From Listeria_A hofi (GTDB lineage Bacteria; Bacillota; Bacilli; Lactobacillales; Listeriaceae), in assembly GCF_963575615.1 (NCBI RefSeq), contig NZ_CAUYTL010000015.1, positions 1-63,087 of the forward strand: a stretch of DNA of 63,087 bases, read 5' to 3'. Positions 44,816-54,603 of this stretch are shown one piece after another. The notes under the pieces are model-generated. The model worked only from the letters and a program-made list of their open reading frames with translations. It searched no databases and was not told the origin of the DNA. Position numbers and translations under genes: made by a program. The stretch's first letter is position 1. Each line of letters opens with the position of its first letter.

Positions 44816-45463
44816 TTATGCCACATCTTGCGCAGATTGGGTTGTCATTTTTGCTTGCATTTTCTGAAACCGAATGAGGTTCACTTTCATCACCCAATAT
44901 GCTGGCAAAACTCCAGAAATAAAAAGAATTAGCGCTGGGACTTGGGCAATCAAATACGCTGCAATTCCAAAGCCTGCAATGAGGAGCAGTGATGTTTTCC
45001 AGCTTGTGAAAGCGAGCAAAAAAGACTGAATGATGTAGCCTCTTAGCGGATAAATAAAATGCGCGTACACAGAAAAATAGTTGACGAGTGCGAGTATTGT
45101 CATACCAAACAAGAAGAATAGAAAGAAGTAGAGCAAACTTGACGCTAAGCCATTCATTGTTGCAAAAACGATGCGAAGATCAATGTATAAGAATCCTAGA
45201 ATCGCTGCGAAACATAAGCCTGCTATGTTAGTTTCTAGAAACGCTTTTTTATAAGAATTCCAAGCTGTCGGCCAAATCGCGATATCAATTTCTTTTTGTG
45301 ACCACTTTCGCGTTACCGTGAAAAGAGCTGCGGTTGCTGGCATAAATCCGAAAACACCGAGACCGATAATAGTTAAGAACATCCAAATTAGGTTTGCCCA
45401 AACGAAGCGAATTAACCATTGACTAGCAACAAAGAATTTATCCATTTTTTCTACTTTTTCCAT
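44816..45463 (-). CDS. YesL-like DUF624 membrane protein
   Basis: The ATG at 45463, nine bases after GGAG, gives a 215-residue protein with about five membrane helices and the YesL start (FFVASQWLIRFVWANLIWM, GLGVFGFMPATAALFTV). DUF624 proteins accompany YesMN regulators and LplABC-type importers in Firmicutes carbohydrate loci, but their molecular role is unknown. The importer itself is 25 kb away in this genome. Confidence 0.9.
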   Translation of the reverse strand: MEKVEKMDKFFVASQWLIRFVWANLIWMFLTIIGLGVFGFMPATAALFTVTRKWSQKEIDIAIWPTAWNSYKKAFLETNIAGLCFAAILGFLYIDLRIVFATMNGLASSLLYFFLFFLFGMTILALVNYFSVYAHFIYPLRGYIIQSFLLAFTSWKTSLLLIAGFGIAAYLIAQVPALILFISGVLPAYWVMKVNLIRFQKMQAKMTTQSAQDVA

Positions 45464-45519
45464 GTATACCATCTCCTAGCACGAAAGAGCGAGCCAAATT
45501 CGGCGCACTCTTCGCTACT

Positions 45520-46833
45520 CTATTTTATATTTTTGGCTAGCGGGGAGCCTTTCACACATATACCGCAAAGGCTTAGCACAAACTCACTGAACATCGCGTT
45601 CGACCAAGCAAACCATTCACGCGTATATTCGTTATGATTGCTAGCATTGACGCCTTCATGCATGAAGCCAGTGTCGCCATCTGTTGTCGTAAGCATTTCG
45701 AGAATCGCTAATTTTTCTGATAAACTGGTCGCGGTCATCCCTTGCACACTAAGCGCGATTGGCCATACGTAATGATCCGGCGTATGCGGACTACCGATTC
45801 CTGTCAACTGACTGCCCTCTACATAAAATGGATTTTCCCGACTCAAAATGAAATCCCGTGTTGCAAGATATTTTGGATCAGTGAAATCGCCAAAACCCAG
45901 GTACGGCGCAGCTAGCAGGCTCGGCACATTGGCATCATCCATAAAATTTTTGCGTCCAGTTCCATCGACTTCGTAGGCGTACATTTCACCGTAATAGGGA
46001 TGCTCTTGCACCGCAAAATTTTGAATTCCCTGCTCAATTTCTGATTTTAGCAATACAATTTCTGCAGTTAAATTCGCATCACGCCAACATGCAGCGTTTA
46101 TTTCTTCAAGATATCCGAGCGCGACAACTGCGAACATATTGCTCGGCACAAGATAACCGTAAAGACATGCGTCATCACTAGGCCGGAAGCCACTCCACGT
46201 CATTCCAGTATAAGCAACCTCTGTACCTTTGCCGTCACGATTCAACGTATCCGACTGGCGCACATCCTCACGTTCAAACGAATACGGCGACTTCGTTTCG
46301 TGATACTGCTCTGTTTTCCAAACATCTAGAATCGCTGCTACACCTTGCCGAAAATCCGTGTCAAAATGTACCAAACTTCCCGTACTCTGCCATAACAAAT
46401 ACCCCAATTGAATCGGATAACAAAGTGAATCAACCTCGTATTTCCGCTCCCAAACATGTGGCGACATTTCCGTCTTATCCGCTTGAAAACCCTTTCCGTT
46501 CGCTTCTTGATTAAAGGCATTCGCATAAGGATCCAATTGCACAAAACGCATCTGTTGCTTCACAAGACCCGCAATCACTGCCGCTATCTCCGGATCTTCC
46601 TCTGCAACCATCAAGTATGGCCGAATCTGGCTCGTTGAATCCCGCAACCACATCGCTGGAATGTCACCAGTAATCACAAACGGTAAGCCTTCCTTCGTCT
46701 CAATAAGCGTTGTCGTATACGTATTTAAAAAACATTGCTGAAACATCTCCTGCAATTTCAGGTGCTCTGGAAACACTTCCGCAACCCGATCAATCATTCT
46801 CTGAAAGCTTTTCGGCACATTTTTCGTTGTCAT
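45520..46833 (-). CDS. GH125 exo-alpha-1,6-mannosidase
   Basis: The 437-residue cytosolic protein shows strong GH125 features: FVITGDIPAMWLRDSTSQIR near 50-70, YEVDSLCYPIQLGYLLW near 132, MTWSGFRPSDDAC near 210 and EWFAWSNAMFSEFV near 410. Family members, such as the pneumococcal enzyme, remove alpha-1,6-linked mannose from N-glycan fragments. It starts inside the end of the GH38 gene (4-base overlap), so the two mannosidases are made together. GH38 and GH125 as a pair is the known arrangement for degrading N-glycan mannose. Confidence 0.95.
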   Translation of the reverse strand: MTTKNVPKSFQRMIDRVAEVFPEHLKLQEMFQQCFLNTYTTTLIETKEGLPFVITGDIPAMWLRDSTSQIRPYLMVAEEDPEIAAVIAGLVKQQMRFVQLDPYANAFNQEANGKGFQADKTEMSPHVWERKYEVDSLCYPIQLGYLLWQSTGSLVHFDTDFRQGVAAILDVWKTEQYHETKSPYSFEREDVRQSDTLNRDGKGTEVAYTGMTWSGFRPSDDACLYGYLVPSNMFAVVALGYLEEINAACWRDANLTAEIVLLKSEIEQGIQNFAVQEHPYYGEMYAYEVDGTGRKNFMDDANVPSLLAAPYLGFGDFTDPKYLATRDFILSRENPFYVEGSQLTGIGSPHTPDHYVWPIALSVQGMTATSLSEKLAILEMLTTTDGDTGFMHEGVNASNHNEYTREWFAWSNAMFSEFVLSLCGICVKGSPLAKNIK

Positions 46834-49523
46834 TTCTCATCCTCTTTTCTCCACGTAATAATTTCGCTCGGCGCAACCTGCCAATTCGTTGCTAACCCAT
46901 CATCTGGACTAGCCTCTTCCAAAATTGTCGTTTTTCGCATGCTACTAAGTAAAACCAACTCCTGCATCCTCTCACTTACACTATAAAAACGTAAAATTTC
47001 TGCATCCCGACTCGCCGCTCTTTTCCAGCTAGAGAAAATCAAACCTGGGGCATCTTCCCACATCGCGAATTCCATGCGACTCAAAATCTCCCCATCATGT
47101 TGCCCATCCGCCTGAACAGCAAACGGTTCCAGCTGATACTCATACGCCCGTTTCGCTGCCTCCGTCCGAAGCGTCTCTTCCACATACGGCATAACATAAA
47201 ATTCTGCCACTTGTTCACCAAATGACTGCGCCTCTGGAGCTGGGAAGTTGCCCCAATCACCCATTTCCGAATTCGCACGAAGCAACGTCAAACGAATCTC
47301 CGAACCATCCGCGCTCACCTCATACTCTGGCAAACCGCGATTTACAACCATCAAGCCCGCCAATGCCACAAAGGCTTGTTGTCGCTGATCATTGCTCGGA
47401 TTTTGCCACTCCTCACTCACCCGATTAGGCCGCTCCACAATTTCAAAAACACTATCCGCAAAATGCGTCGCGCGCGCCGTTCCAGTCGGAAAAATCGCCC
47501 GCAAACGATGATCCGCTACTTGGTTATCCATCCGCACATCTACCTTTAGCGCCTTCGAACCAGAATCAAGCGTCAATCGTGTTCGCACGACAAATTCCCG
47601 AAATTGCTCCGACCTTGGCGACACTCGCTCAGGATGCCAAACAACACGCGCCTTTTCATCTGCAAAAGCTTCCGTATTAGCACTCTCCGGCAACATCATC
47701 CGGTGCCTGATCTCCACGACTTTACGAACCCTCGAACTCTCCAAAACCGCGAGCTCAGCAACCAAATTATCCGTTGATATCCGCTTCCTGTCGCCAGCCT
47801 CCTTAAACATATACTCATTCCCAATATCGCCTTGATCCACATACGTTCCCAGCCCAGCAAAAGTTTGCCCTGACTCCTTACAACTCACAGAATACGAACC
47901 GTTTTCCGCAATATTTACCTGCAAAAACCGATTTTCCAATCGATTCGCGTCATTTTCAATCCGCACAACCTCATTTTCACCAGCCACAGGTACCGCAAAA
48001 TAAGTTGCAAAGCCCATCCTCGGCAAGTCCTCCGCTACAAAACTCACCTGGTATCGCCGCGCAAAATAAGGCTTCCGAAATGCACGATCCGGTAACTCAT
48101 AATCAAACTGCATCCCAAGTTCCGTAACGTCCGCATCCACCAAATTACCATTTTCATCTCGAATCTCCAATCGCACACTTGGCAACCCGTTCAAATACGC
48201 TGGAATCTCCTCAAATGGCATCTCCGCAAAGTACGTCCGCGCCAACTCCACATCCACCGTCACGACCCTCGTAGCCGCGTAACCCGATGTATGAAACACC
48301 ACAACCGGTACCGACTCCGCGCCGCCATCAAATTTTGCCACCGTATCCATTTGCCGTACAATCCTCGTCACCTTATCGTCCAAAATCGCGCGCGCCGCTT
48401 GCTCCGCCTTCATAAACCGCGTCTCCATCTCCCAGTGCACCGCATCAACACTACAACCTGTAATGCTATCATGGATCTGATTTTCCATCAGCAACTTCCA
48501 CGCAAACTTCAAATACTCCTCCGGGTACGCAACCTTCCCAATCCGAGTTGCCATCACCGCAATCGGCTCCACAAGTTTCTCCAGCAACTGCTGGACCCGC
48601 TGATTCGCCTGCTTCAAATATATCCGCGACGAGGCCGTATTCACAAGTGTCGACCAGCCATCCGTCCGCTGATTCGTAAGCTCACCCTCAATCACTTGCA
48701 ACTCATCACCCGGCAACAACTTCCGCAATTCCGAAACATACTCAGAAAAATTACTATGCTTAAAAACCATGTCTGGATAGAGCTCCCGCGCCACATCCAG
48801 CGCCTCGGGTAAATCCACCTGCACAGGCTGATGGTCACATCCATTCAAAAACAACAACGCTCCCGTCGACGCATAGGCGCTAACATCCGAGAGTTTTTTA
48901 TCCCAAAAAGCCTTTGCCGCCGCGCGCTCCACCGGAATCTCATTCCCGTTCGAATACCAATTGGCCAGCAAAACACCCAAAACCCTTGTCCCGTCAGGCG
49001 CCTCCCAGTACATTTCCGAAAATGGCGACGTATAACCGCCCTCAAAAACCTGATTATTGAACCCTGTTGGCTTCACACCGCGCCCAAAAATCACCGAATC
49101 CATTCCAGCCTGCTTCACGAGTTGCGGTGCCTGACCATATATCCCAAATGTGTCCGGAAAATAACCGATTCGCTCCACCGCTCCAAATTCTTGCGCATCC
49201 TGCATGCCATAAAGCAAATTTCGTACATTCGATTCACTGCTCGTTAAAAATGCGTCTTGCAACATATACCAAGGACCCACCCGCAATTTCCCATCTCGGA
49301 CCAAGCGCTCCATCCGCGCCCTCTCACCAGATTTTACCGACAAGTAATCCTCCAGCATAATCGTCTGCCCATCCAAATGAAAATAATCAAATCCGTCTTT
49401 ATTCTCCAACAAATCCGCCGTCTCGTCCAGCAACGTTACCAACCGATAACGCAATGTCTCAAGCGGCAAAAACCACTCCCGATCCCAATGCGAATGTGAA
49501 ATTATGTACGCTGTTTTCTTCAT
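46830..49523 (-). CDS. GH38 alpha-mannosidase
   Basis: The 897-residue protein has the GH38 N-terminus SHSHWDREWFLPLE (metal-binding His-X-Asp), the nucleophile Asp in GYFPDTFGIYGQAP (near 123) and IHDSITGCSVDAVHWEME (near 345), followed by the family's C-terminal beta domains. There is no signal peptide, so it cleaves imported alpha-mannosides, probably alpha-1,3 branches as in the streptococcal enzymes. It is the first gene of the operon GH38-GH125-yesL-yesM-yesN. A cre-like site lies 50 bases upstream. Local GC is higher than in the neighbouring exopolysaccharide genes. Confidence 0.95.
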   Translation of the reverse strand: MKKTAYIISHSHWDREWFLPLETLRYRLVTLLDETADLLENKDGFDYFHLDGQTIMLEDYLSVKSGERARMERLVRDGKLRVGPWYMLQDAFLTSSESNVRNLLYGMQDAQEFGAVERIGYFPDTFGIYGQAPQLVKQAGMDSVIFGRGVKPTGFNNQVFEGGYTSPFSEMYWEAPDGTRVLGVLLANWYSNGNEIPVERAAAKAFWDKKLSDVSAYASTGALLFLNGCDHQPVQVDLPEALDVARELYPDMVFKHSNFSEYVSELRKLLPGDELQVIEGELTNQRTDGWSTLVNTASSRIYLKQANQRVQQLLEKLVEPIAVMATRIGKVAYPEEYLKFAWKLLMENQIHDSITGCSVDAVHWEMETRFMKAEQAARAILDDKVTRIVRQMDTVAKFDGGAESVPVVVFHTSGYAATRVVTVDVELARTYFAEMPFEEIPAYLNGLPSVRLEIRDENGNLVDADVTELGMQFDYELPDRAFRKPYFARRYQVSFVAEDLPRMGFATYFAVPVAGENEVVRIENDANRLENRFLQVNIAENGSYSVSCKESGQTFAGLGTYVDQGDIGNEYMFKEAGDRKRISTDNLVAELAVLESSRVRKVVEIRHRMMLPESANTEAFADEKARVVWHPERVSPRSEQFREFVVRTRLTLDSGSKALKVDVRMDNQVADHRLRAIFPTGTARATHFADSVFEIVERPNRVSEEWQNPSNDQRQQAFVALAGLMVVNRGLPEYEVSADGSEIRLTLLRANSEMGDWGNFPAPEAQSFGEQVAEFYVMPYVEETLRTEAAKRAYEYQLEPFAVQADGQHDGEILSRMEFAMWEDAPGLIFSSWKRAASRDAEILRFYSVSERMQELVLLSSMRKTTILEEASPDDGLATNWQVAPSEIITWRKEDEK

Positions 49524-49572
49524 CTAAATTTCGCCCCTCTCACCAATCCCAAAACAGTTTTCCAGCCATTTT

Positions 49573-49586
49573 TGTATTCGTTTTCA
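49573..49586 (-). promoter_or_regulatory. cre-like site upstream of the mannosidase operon
   Basis: On the minus strand TGAAAACGAATACA matches TGWAANCGNTNWCA at all defined positions but one. It lies between the likely promoter and the GH38 start and suggests CcpA repression. Confidence 0.6.
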
Positions 49587-49749
49587 TTTTCAGTATATCT
49601 GCCCTAATTTTGAAAATCAATGACACGCGCGTAACTTCTATGATAAGTCTATTTTTATGTGTTTTGTCTACCTTTACAACTCGCCTTACTTCCCATTAAA
49701 ACATCATTATGCTACTATTACTGCATACTTAAAATAAAGGAGTTTTACC

Positions 49750-50238
49750 ATGCATATCAAAATCGCAAAATCAAAAGAAGATAGCCAACATATTTCCGAA
49801 CTTGCGCACTATATCTGGCACGAGCACTATCCCTCCATCATTACCAAGGAACAAATCGATTACATGCTAAACAAATTCCAATCCGCTGATACAATACATA
49901 GCGAAATGGAAAACGGCACAACCTACTTAATGGCCTATAAATCAGCCACATTTGTTGGTTACGCCGCATTCTATCAGAAAAATGCTGAACTATTCCTAAG
50001 CAAACTATACATCAACCCTACCTATCATAAACAAGGAATTGGCAAAAAGCTCTTCGCAGAAATCACCCAATTCGCACAAAATAATAATTTGCCAAGCATT
50101 CGACTTTTCGTAAATAAGTACAACACAAACTCCATCGCAGCCTACAAAAAGATGGGTTTTACTGTCGAAAAAGCGCTTATAACCGATGTCGGTAGTGGCT
50201 TCATCATGGACGACTATACGATGACATACACCGTTTAA
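49750..50238 (+). CDS. GNAT-family acetyltransferase
   Basis: The 162-residue protein has the acetyl-CoA binding motif LYINPTYHKQGIGKKLF (near 92-110) and the closing NTNSIAAYKKMGF motif (near 135). Its N-terminus (HISELAHYIWHEHYPSI) is like that of PaiA/YnaD-type small-molecule N-acetyltransferases. Substrate unknown. AAAGGAG lies upstream of the ATG. It converges on dnaB and stands alone. Confidence 0.9.
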   Translation: MHIKIAKSKEDSQHISELAHYIWHEHYPSIITKEQIDYMLNKFQSADTIHSEMENGTTYLMAYKSATFVGYAAFYQKNAELFLSKLYINPTYHKQGIGKKLFAEITQFAQNNNLPSIRLFVNKYNTNSIAAYKKMGFTVEKALITDVGSGFIMDDYTMTYTV

Positions 50239-50389
50239 AACACAATGTGACTGGGAACATAGCCCAAATATGTCGGCGACAAGCGTTTGTATCAAGCAAG
50301 ATTCACATCCTACTCGAAAAAAAGGATTCGTGATACCTTGCTTATTTTACATGAAAATGAGTTTTATCCCAACTTCGATTTACAGAATA

Positions 50390-50434
50390 AAAAAGTAGTT
50401 GCAACAACCAAATTGGTTACTGCAACTACTTTTT
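50390..50434. terminator. Terminator of the gdpP-rplI-dnaB operon
   Basis: AAAAAGTAGTTGCA and TGCAACTACTTTTT pair perfectly, extended by AACCAA/TTGGTT, just after the dnaB stop. It works in both directions. Confidence 0.9.
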
Positions 50435-50439
50435 ATCAT

Positions 50440-51807
50440 CTAGGCTCCATACGGAACTTGTGCATCATCATACCTAACTTCGAGATTTACGAATTTATTG
50501 TATTCTTTTACAAACGCCAATTGCACGGTTCCAACTGGTCCATTACGCTGTTTCGCAATGATAATCTCAATCGTTCCGTCATTCTCGCTTTCATGATCAT
50601 AATAATCATCGCGATACAAGAACGCAACGATATCCGCATCTTGCTCGATCGAACCAGATTCACGAATATCTGACATCATTGGGCGCTTATCTTGTCGTGA
50701 CTCCACACTACGAGATAACTGCGATAATGCGATAACTGGGATTTTTAACTCCCGTGCCAACGCTTTAAGAGAACGTGAAATTTCGGAAACCTCTTGTTGC
50801 CTATTTTCGCCACCGTTACGACCGCTTCCAGAAATTAATTGCAAGTAATCAATCACAATCATCCCAAGTCCAGCTTCTTGTTGCAAACGTCGGCATTTTG
50901 AACGGATTTCATTGACGCGCACACCCGGTGAATCATCAATATAAATACCTGAATTAGACAACGTTCCCATCGCGATAGTCAGCTTCTGCCAATCATCAGC
51001 GGTCAGTGATCCTGTCCTCAAATTCTGAGCATTGATATTGCCCTCTGCGCAGAGCATCCGCATCACAAGCTGTTCCGCTCCCATTTCGAGACTAAAAATC
51101 GCGACATTTTCATCGGTTTTAGTCGCAACGTTTTGGGCAATATTTAGTGCAAAGGCAGTTTTACCCACGGAAGGACGAGCCGCAACGATAATCAAATCAT
51201 TACGCTGAAAGCCCGCAGTCATATGATCTAACGCGCTAAATCCGCTTGGAATCCCAGTAATATCACCTTTTCGATTATGGAGAATCTCAATATCATCGTA
51301 TGTTTTGACGAGAACATCTTTAATATTTTTAAAAGCTCCGACGTTTTTGCGTGAGGAAACTTCTAAAATATTTTTTTCCGCCTCATCCATGAGTGTTTCA
51401 ACTTCATCCTCGCGCGCATAACTGTCCGTCGCGATTTGTGTTGCCGTGCGAATCAGCCTCCGAAGCAAGGCTTTATCTTCTACAATATGGGCGTAATATT
51501 CCAAGTTGGCTGCAGTCGGAACTGCGCCTGAAAGCTCGGTCAAATATGGCAATCCACCAACATCTTCAATTTTGCCCGTGGATGCCAATGCTTCATAAAT
51601 AGTCACGACATCGACAGCTTTTCCTTGGTCACTAAGTTCCAACATGGATTGAAAAATTAGTTGATGCGCCTGACGATAAAAATCATCCGGCATTAAAATT
51701 TCTGAGGCTGTAATCAAGGCTTCTGGTTGCAGAAAAATCGCACCCAAAACTGCCTGCTCGGCCTCAACATTTTGAGGTGGTGTTCTGTCTTGAAGGTTAT
51801 CCACCAT
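50440..51807 (-). CDS. dnaB: Replicative DNA helicase
   Basis: The ATG at 51807, preceded by AGGAG, gives a 455-residue protein. It has the DnaB N-terminal helical domain (RTPPQNVEAEQAVLGAI), a linker, and the RecA-like hexameric helicase core with Walker A ARPSVGKT (near 210), IVIDYLQLI (near 318) and the arginine-finger region. It unwinds DNA at the replication fork. An in-frame GTG six codons upstream is less likely. In Listeria it lies between rplI and purA; here purA is displaced. Confidence 0.97.
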   Translation of the reverse strand: MVDNLQDRTPPQNVEAEQAVLGAIFLQPEALITASEILMPDDFYRQAHQLIFQSMLELSDQGKAVDVVTIYEALASTGKIEDVGGLPYLTELSGAVPTAANLEYYAHIVEDKALLRRLIRTATQIATDSYAREDEVETLMDEAEKNILEVSSRKNVGAFKNIKDVLVKTYDDIEILHNRKGDITGIPSGFSALDHMTAGFQRNDLIIVAARPSVGKTAFALNIAQNVATKTDENVAIFSLEMGAEQLVMRMLCAEGNINAQNLRTGSLTADDWQKLTIAMGTLSNSGIYIDDSPGVRVNEIRSKCRRLQQEAGLGMIVIDYLQLISGSGRNGGENRQQEVSEISRSLKALARELKIPVIALSQLSRSVESRQDKRPMMSDIRESGSIEQDADIVAFLYRDDYYDHESENDGTIEIIIAKQRNGPVGTVQLAFVKEYNKFVNLEVRYDDAQVPYGA

Positions 51808-51885
51808 TAAAATCTCCTCTCTCACGCGGGCGACGACAAGAGCCCGCTCGTTTCGAACTCTCCATCGTGAAAAACCGATTTTTCT

Positions 51886-52332
51886 TTATTCTTCGGTTAC
51901 GTGGACATCCAAAGTCGCAACAACTTCATGGTGTAACTTCACAGGGACTTTTGTGTGTCCTAGTGCGCGGATGGCTTCTGGAAGGTCGATTTTGCGTTTG
52001 TCGACTTTGATTTTATGGTCTTTTTCTAAGGCTTGAGCGATTTGTTTCGACGTGATGGATCCGAAAAGTCTGCCGCCTTCGCCTGATTTTGTTTTTAGTT
52101 CAATTGTTAGTTTCTCAACGTTTTCTTTCAATGCTTTAGCGTCTGCTAGTTCTTGTGCTGCTTCTTTTTCAGTTTTCTTTTTTTGGCCTTCAAGGGCGCT
52201 AATACTGCTACTCGTTGCCGGTGTTGCTAGCCCTTTTTTGATAAGAAAATTTTGCGCGTAGCCTTCTGCAACCTCTTTAATTTCACCTTTTTTAGCTGTA
52301 CCTTTTACATCTTTTAAAAATATAACTTTCAT
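51886..52332 (-). CDS. rplI: 50S ribosomal protein L9
   Basis: The ATG at 52332 (GGGAGA upstream) gives the standard 148-residue L9: the 23S-rRNA-binding N-domain (MKVIFLKDVKGTAKKGE, EGYAQNFLIKKGLA), a long connecting helix and the C-domain (GEGGRLFGSITSKQIA). Its start lies one base after the gdpP stop, so the two are translationally close. Confidence 0.97.
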   Translation of the reverse strand: MKVIFLKDVKGTAKKGEIKEVAEGYAQNFLIKKGLATPATSSSISALEGQKKKTEKEAAQELADAKALKENVEKLTIELKTKSGEGGRLFGSITSKQIAQALEKDHKIKVDKRKIDLPEAIRALGHTKVPVKLHHEVVATLDVHVTEE

Positions 52333-52333
52333 C

Positions 52334-54310
52334 TTAGTTTTCTCCCTTCCAATAAGCATCGATGGCTTCTAAAAGTTGTTTTTTTGCTTCTAAAACTGTA
52401 CTATTTTTTATCTGAGTTGCTGCATTGGACAAATGTCCGCCGCCGCCCAGTTTTTCCATAATTACTTGGACATTTATTTCGCCGAGTGAACGCGCGCTAA
52501 TTCCAATCATTTTATCAGGTCGTAGCGTGATAACAAACGAGGCTTGAACACTCTCCATCGAAAGCATCGTATCCGCCGCTTGTGCTGCAATGACCGTATC
52601 AAAAGTTTCATCTTCACGCCCTGTCGCAATCGCCATCCCGTCATGGTAAACTTCAAGCGACTCGACTAAACGACTACGCTGCCTAAACGTTTCAATATCT
52701 TCTTTCAAAAATTGCTGTACAAGAACCGTATCTGCACCAAGTGAGCGCAAATAACTTGCCGCATCAAAAGTACGGGAACCCGTACGCAGCGTAAAGTTTT
52801 TTGTATCAACCACAATCCCTGAAAGAAGCGCCGTTGCTTCAATTTTTCCAACTTTTTCGGTGGCTGGTTGGTACTCAAAAAGCTCTGTGACTAATTCTGC
52901 GGTTGAAGAAGCATACGGCTCAATGTACACGAGCACTGGGTTCTCCACAAACTCTTCTGAACGGCGATGGTGATCCACAACCACTACATGCGCCGCGGTT
53001 TCCAACAATTCACGATTGATAACCATCGATGGCTTATGCGTATCGACGATGACAAGTAAGCTCTTATCGGTTATTGTATCAAGCGCGGTTTGTGGTGTGA
53101 TAATGTTGCGAATCACGTCTGGATATTTCTCGATTTTACGCATTAAGCGCTGTACATCCGGACTCATTTTTCCTGGTTCGACAACGACATAACCTTGCCG
53201 CTCGTTCATCTCTGCAATCTTCATCACACCCAGGCTTGAACCCACAACGTCCATATCTGGATAACGATGCCCCATTACAAAAACTTGATCACTCTGTGTA
53301 ATAAGTTCCTGCAACGCTTGCGAGATAACCCGCGCCCGAACTCGCGTCCTTTTTTCCATCGGATTCGTCTTTCCACCATAAAAACGAACTTGGCCCTCAG
53401 GTTGCTTAATCACGACCTGATCACCACCACGACCGAGCGCCAAATCAAGCCCCGACTGCGCGAGATCCGCGAGATTAATCAAATCATCCTCTTTGTAACC
53501 TATCCCTACACTGAGCGTTAGCGGGATATTCTGCTTCGACGTCCGCTCACGAATCCGGTCAAGAATCTGGAATTTCTCCTCTTCCAATCGCTCCAACTGC
53601 GCCTCCGTCAAAAAAGCAATAAATCGATCCGAAGAAATCCGCTTCAAATAAAGCCGGTGCTCCTTCGCCCAGTTCGTCAACATCGACGTTACCAAATTAT
53701 TCAACGCACTGCGACGGCGATCGTCCATGCCTTGTGTCCACTCATCATAATTATCCAGAAAAATAATTCCAAAAACAGATTTATCCGCCTGATATCGCGT
53801 GTTCAAATCATAATATTCCGTCCGGTCATACAAATAAATAATGCGTTCCTTCCGCTTCACAATCGTGTCAAAACGGTGCTTGCGCCACGCAATCGACTGG
53901 ATTCCTTGATCATCTTCCCCACGAATTACCGCTAAAAATTCCGGTCCAACATCCGCGAGCGACAAACCTAAAATATCATCATCCTGCCCGAAATATTTCG
54001 CCATAAACGGATTGAACCATTCTACATTATAATTCTCATCATATAGTAAAATCCCCATCGGCATCTCAACAAGCGCCTCACCCTCACTGCGCTTAATTCG
54101 ATACGATAAGTTCGAAATATACTCCTGAACCTCTTTATTCAGCCGATTCTCCATAAAAAACAGCGTTATAATGAGCGATGTAACAGCAACAAATAAAAGT
54201 ACTGCCAACCACCACTTATAATAAAAAGTGACAACCGTCAGGACAAGTACGACTGCTATTAGCCCATACAATGGATATTTCAGCATTCTCTTCTGAAAAA
54301 AGCCTGACAT
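52334..54310 (-). CDS. gdpP: Cyclic-di-AMP phosphodiesterase GdpP
   Basis: The 658-residue membrane protein has two helices (about 12-50), a PAS-like domain (about 80-150), a degenerate GGDEF domain (about 170-300), and DHH/DHHA1 catalytic domains with MGHRYPDMDVVGS (near 348), VVVDHHRRS (near 420) and the GGGGHLSNAA motif (near 608). It degrades c-di-AMP and so affects wall stress and potassium handling. I place the start at ATG 54310, ten bases after GGGGG; a TTG two codons upstream is also possible. Confidence 0.96.
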   Translation of the reverse strand: MSGFFQKRMLKYPLYGLIAVVLVLTVVTFYYKWWLAVLLFVAVTSLIITLFFMENRLNKEVQEYISNLSYRIKRSEGEALVEMPMGILLYDENYNVEWFNPFMAKYFGQDDDILGLSLADVGPEFLAVIRGEDDQGIQSIAWRKHRFDTIVKRKERIIYLYDRTEYYDLNTRYQADKSVFGIIFLDNYDEWTQGMDDRRRSALNNLVTSMLTNWAKEHRLYLKRISSDRFIAFLTEAQLERLEEEKFQILDRIRERTSKQNIPLTLSVGIGYKEDDLINLADLAQSGLDLALGRGGDQVVIKQPEGQVRFYGGKTNPMEKRTRVRARVISQALQELITQSDQVFVMGHRYPDMDVVGSSLGVMKIAEMNERQGYVVVEPGKMSPDVQRLMRKIEKYPDVIRNIITPQTALDTITDKSLLVIVDTHKPSMVINRELLETAAHVVVVDHHRRSEEFVENPVLVYIEPYASSTAELVTELFEYQPATEKVGKIEATALLSGIVVDTKNFTLRTGSRTFDAASYLRSLGADTVLVQQFLKEDIETFRQRSRLVESLEVYHDGMAIATGREDETFDTVIAAQAADTMLSMESVQASFVITLRPDKMIGISARSLGEINVQVIMEKLGGGGHLSNAATQIKNSTVLEAKKQLLEAIDAYWKGEN

Positions 54311-54603
54311 CAGCAATAAGCCCCCTTGCTTTCTTAGATTAGCATCGAAATTAGGTGTCCTTTGTTATGTAATTTCCCTCGTAAATTTAAAAATTCCAAG
54401 CATCCCTTAAGATTTCATCCTCATTTTTGTACGAAGATAAGCATACTTTAATCATACCATAAATCGGGTTTTGAATGTTACTATGAAGCGAAAATGTAAC
54501 AATGTTTGTTTGGTTGTGAAATAATAGAATTTCTACCGAATATACTGGCTATATAGAAAAAAGCACGCCAAATCACATCAGCGCACTTTTATCTACATAC
54601 ATC

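Noticed and set aside
48291..49247. Long plus-strand frames inside the GH38 gene
   Set aside because: They are antisense shadows caused by the higher GC of this gene, very rich in Arg, His and Pro, with no ribosome-binding sites.
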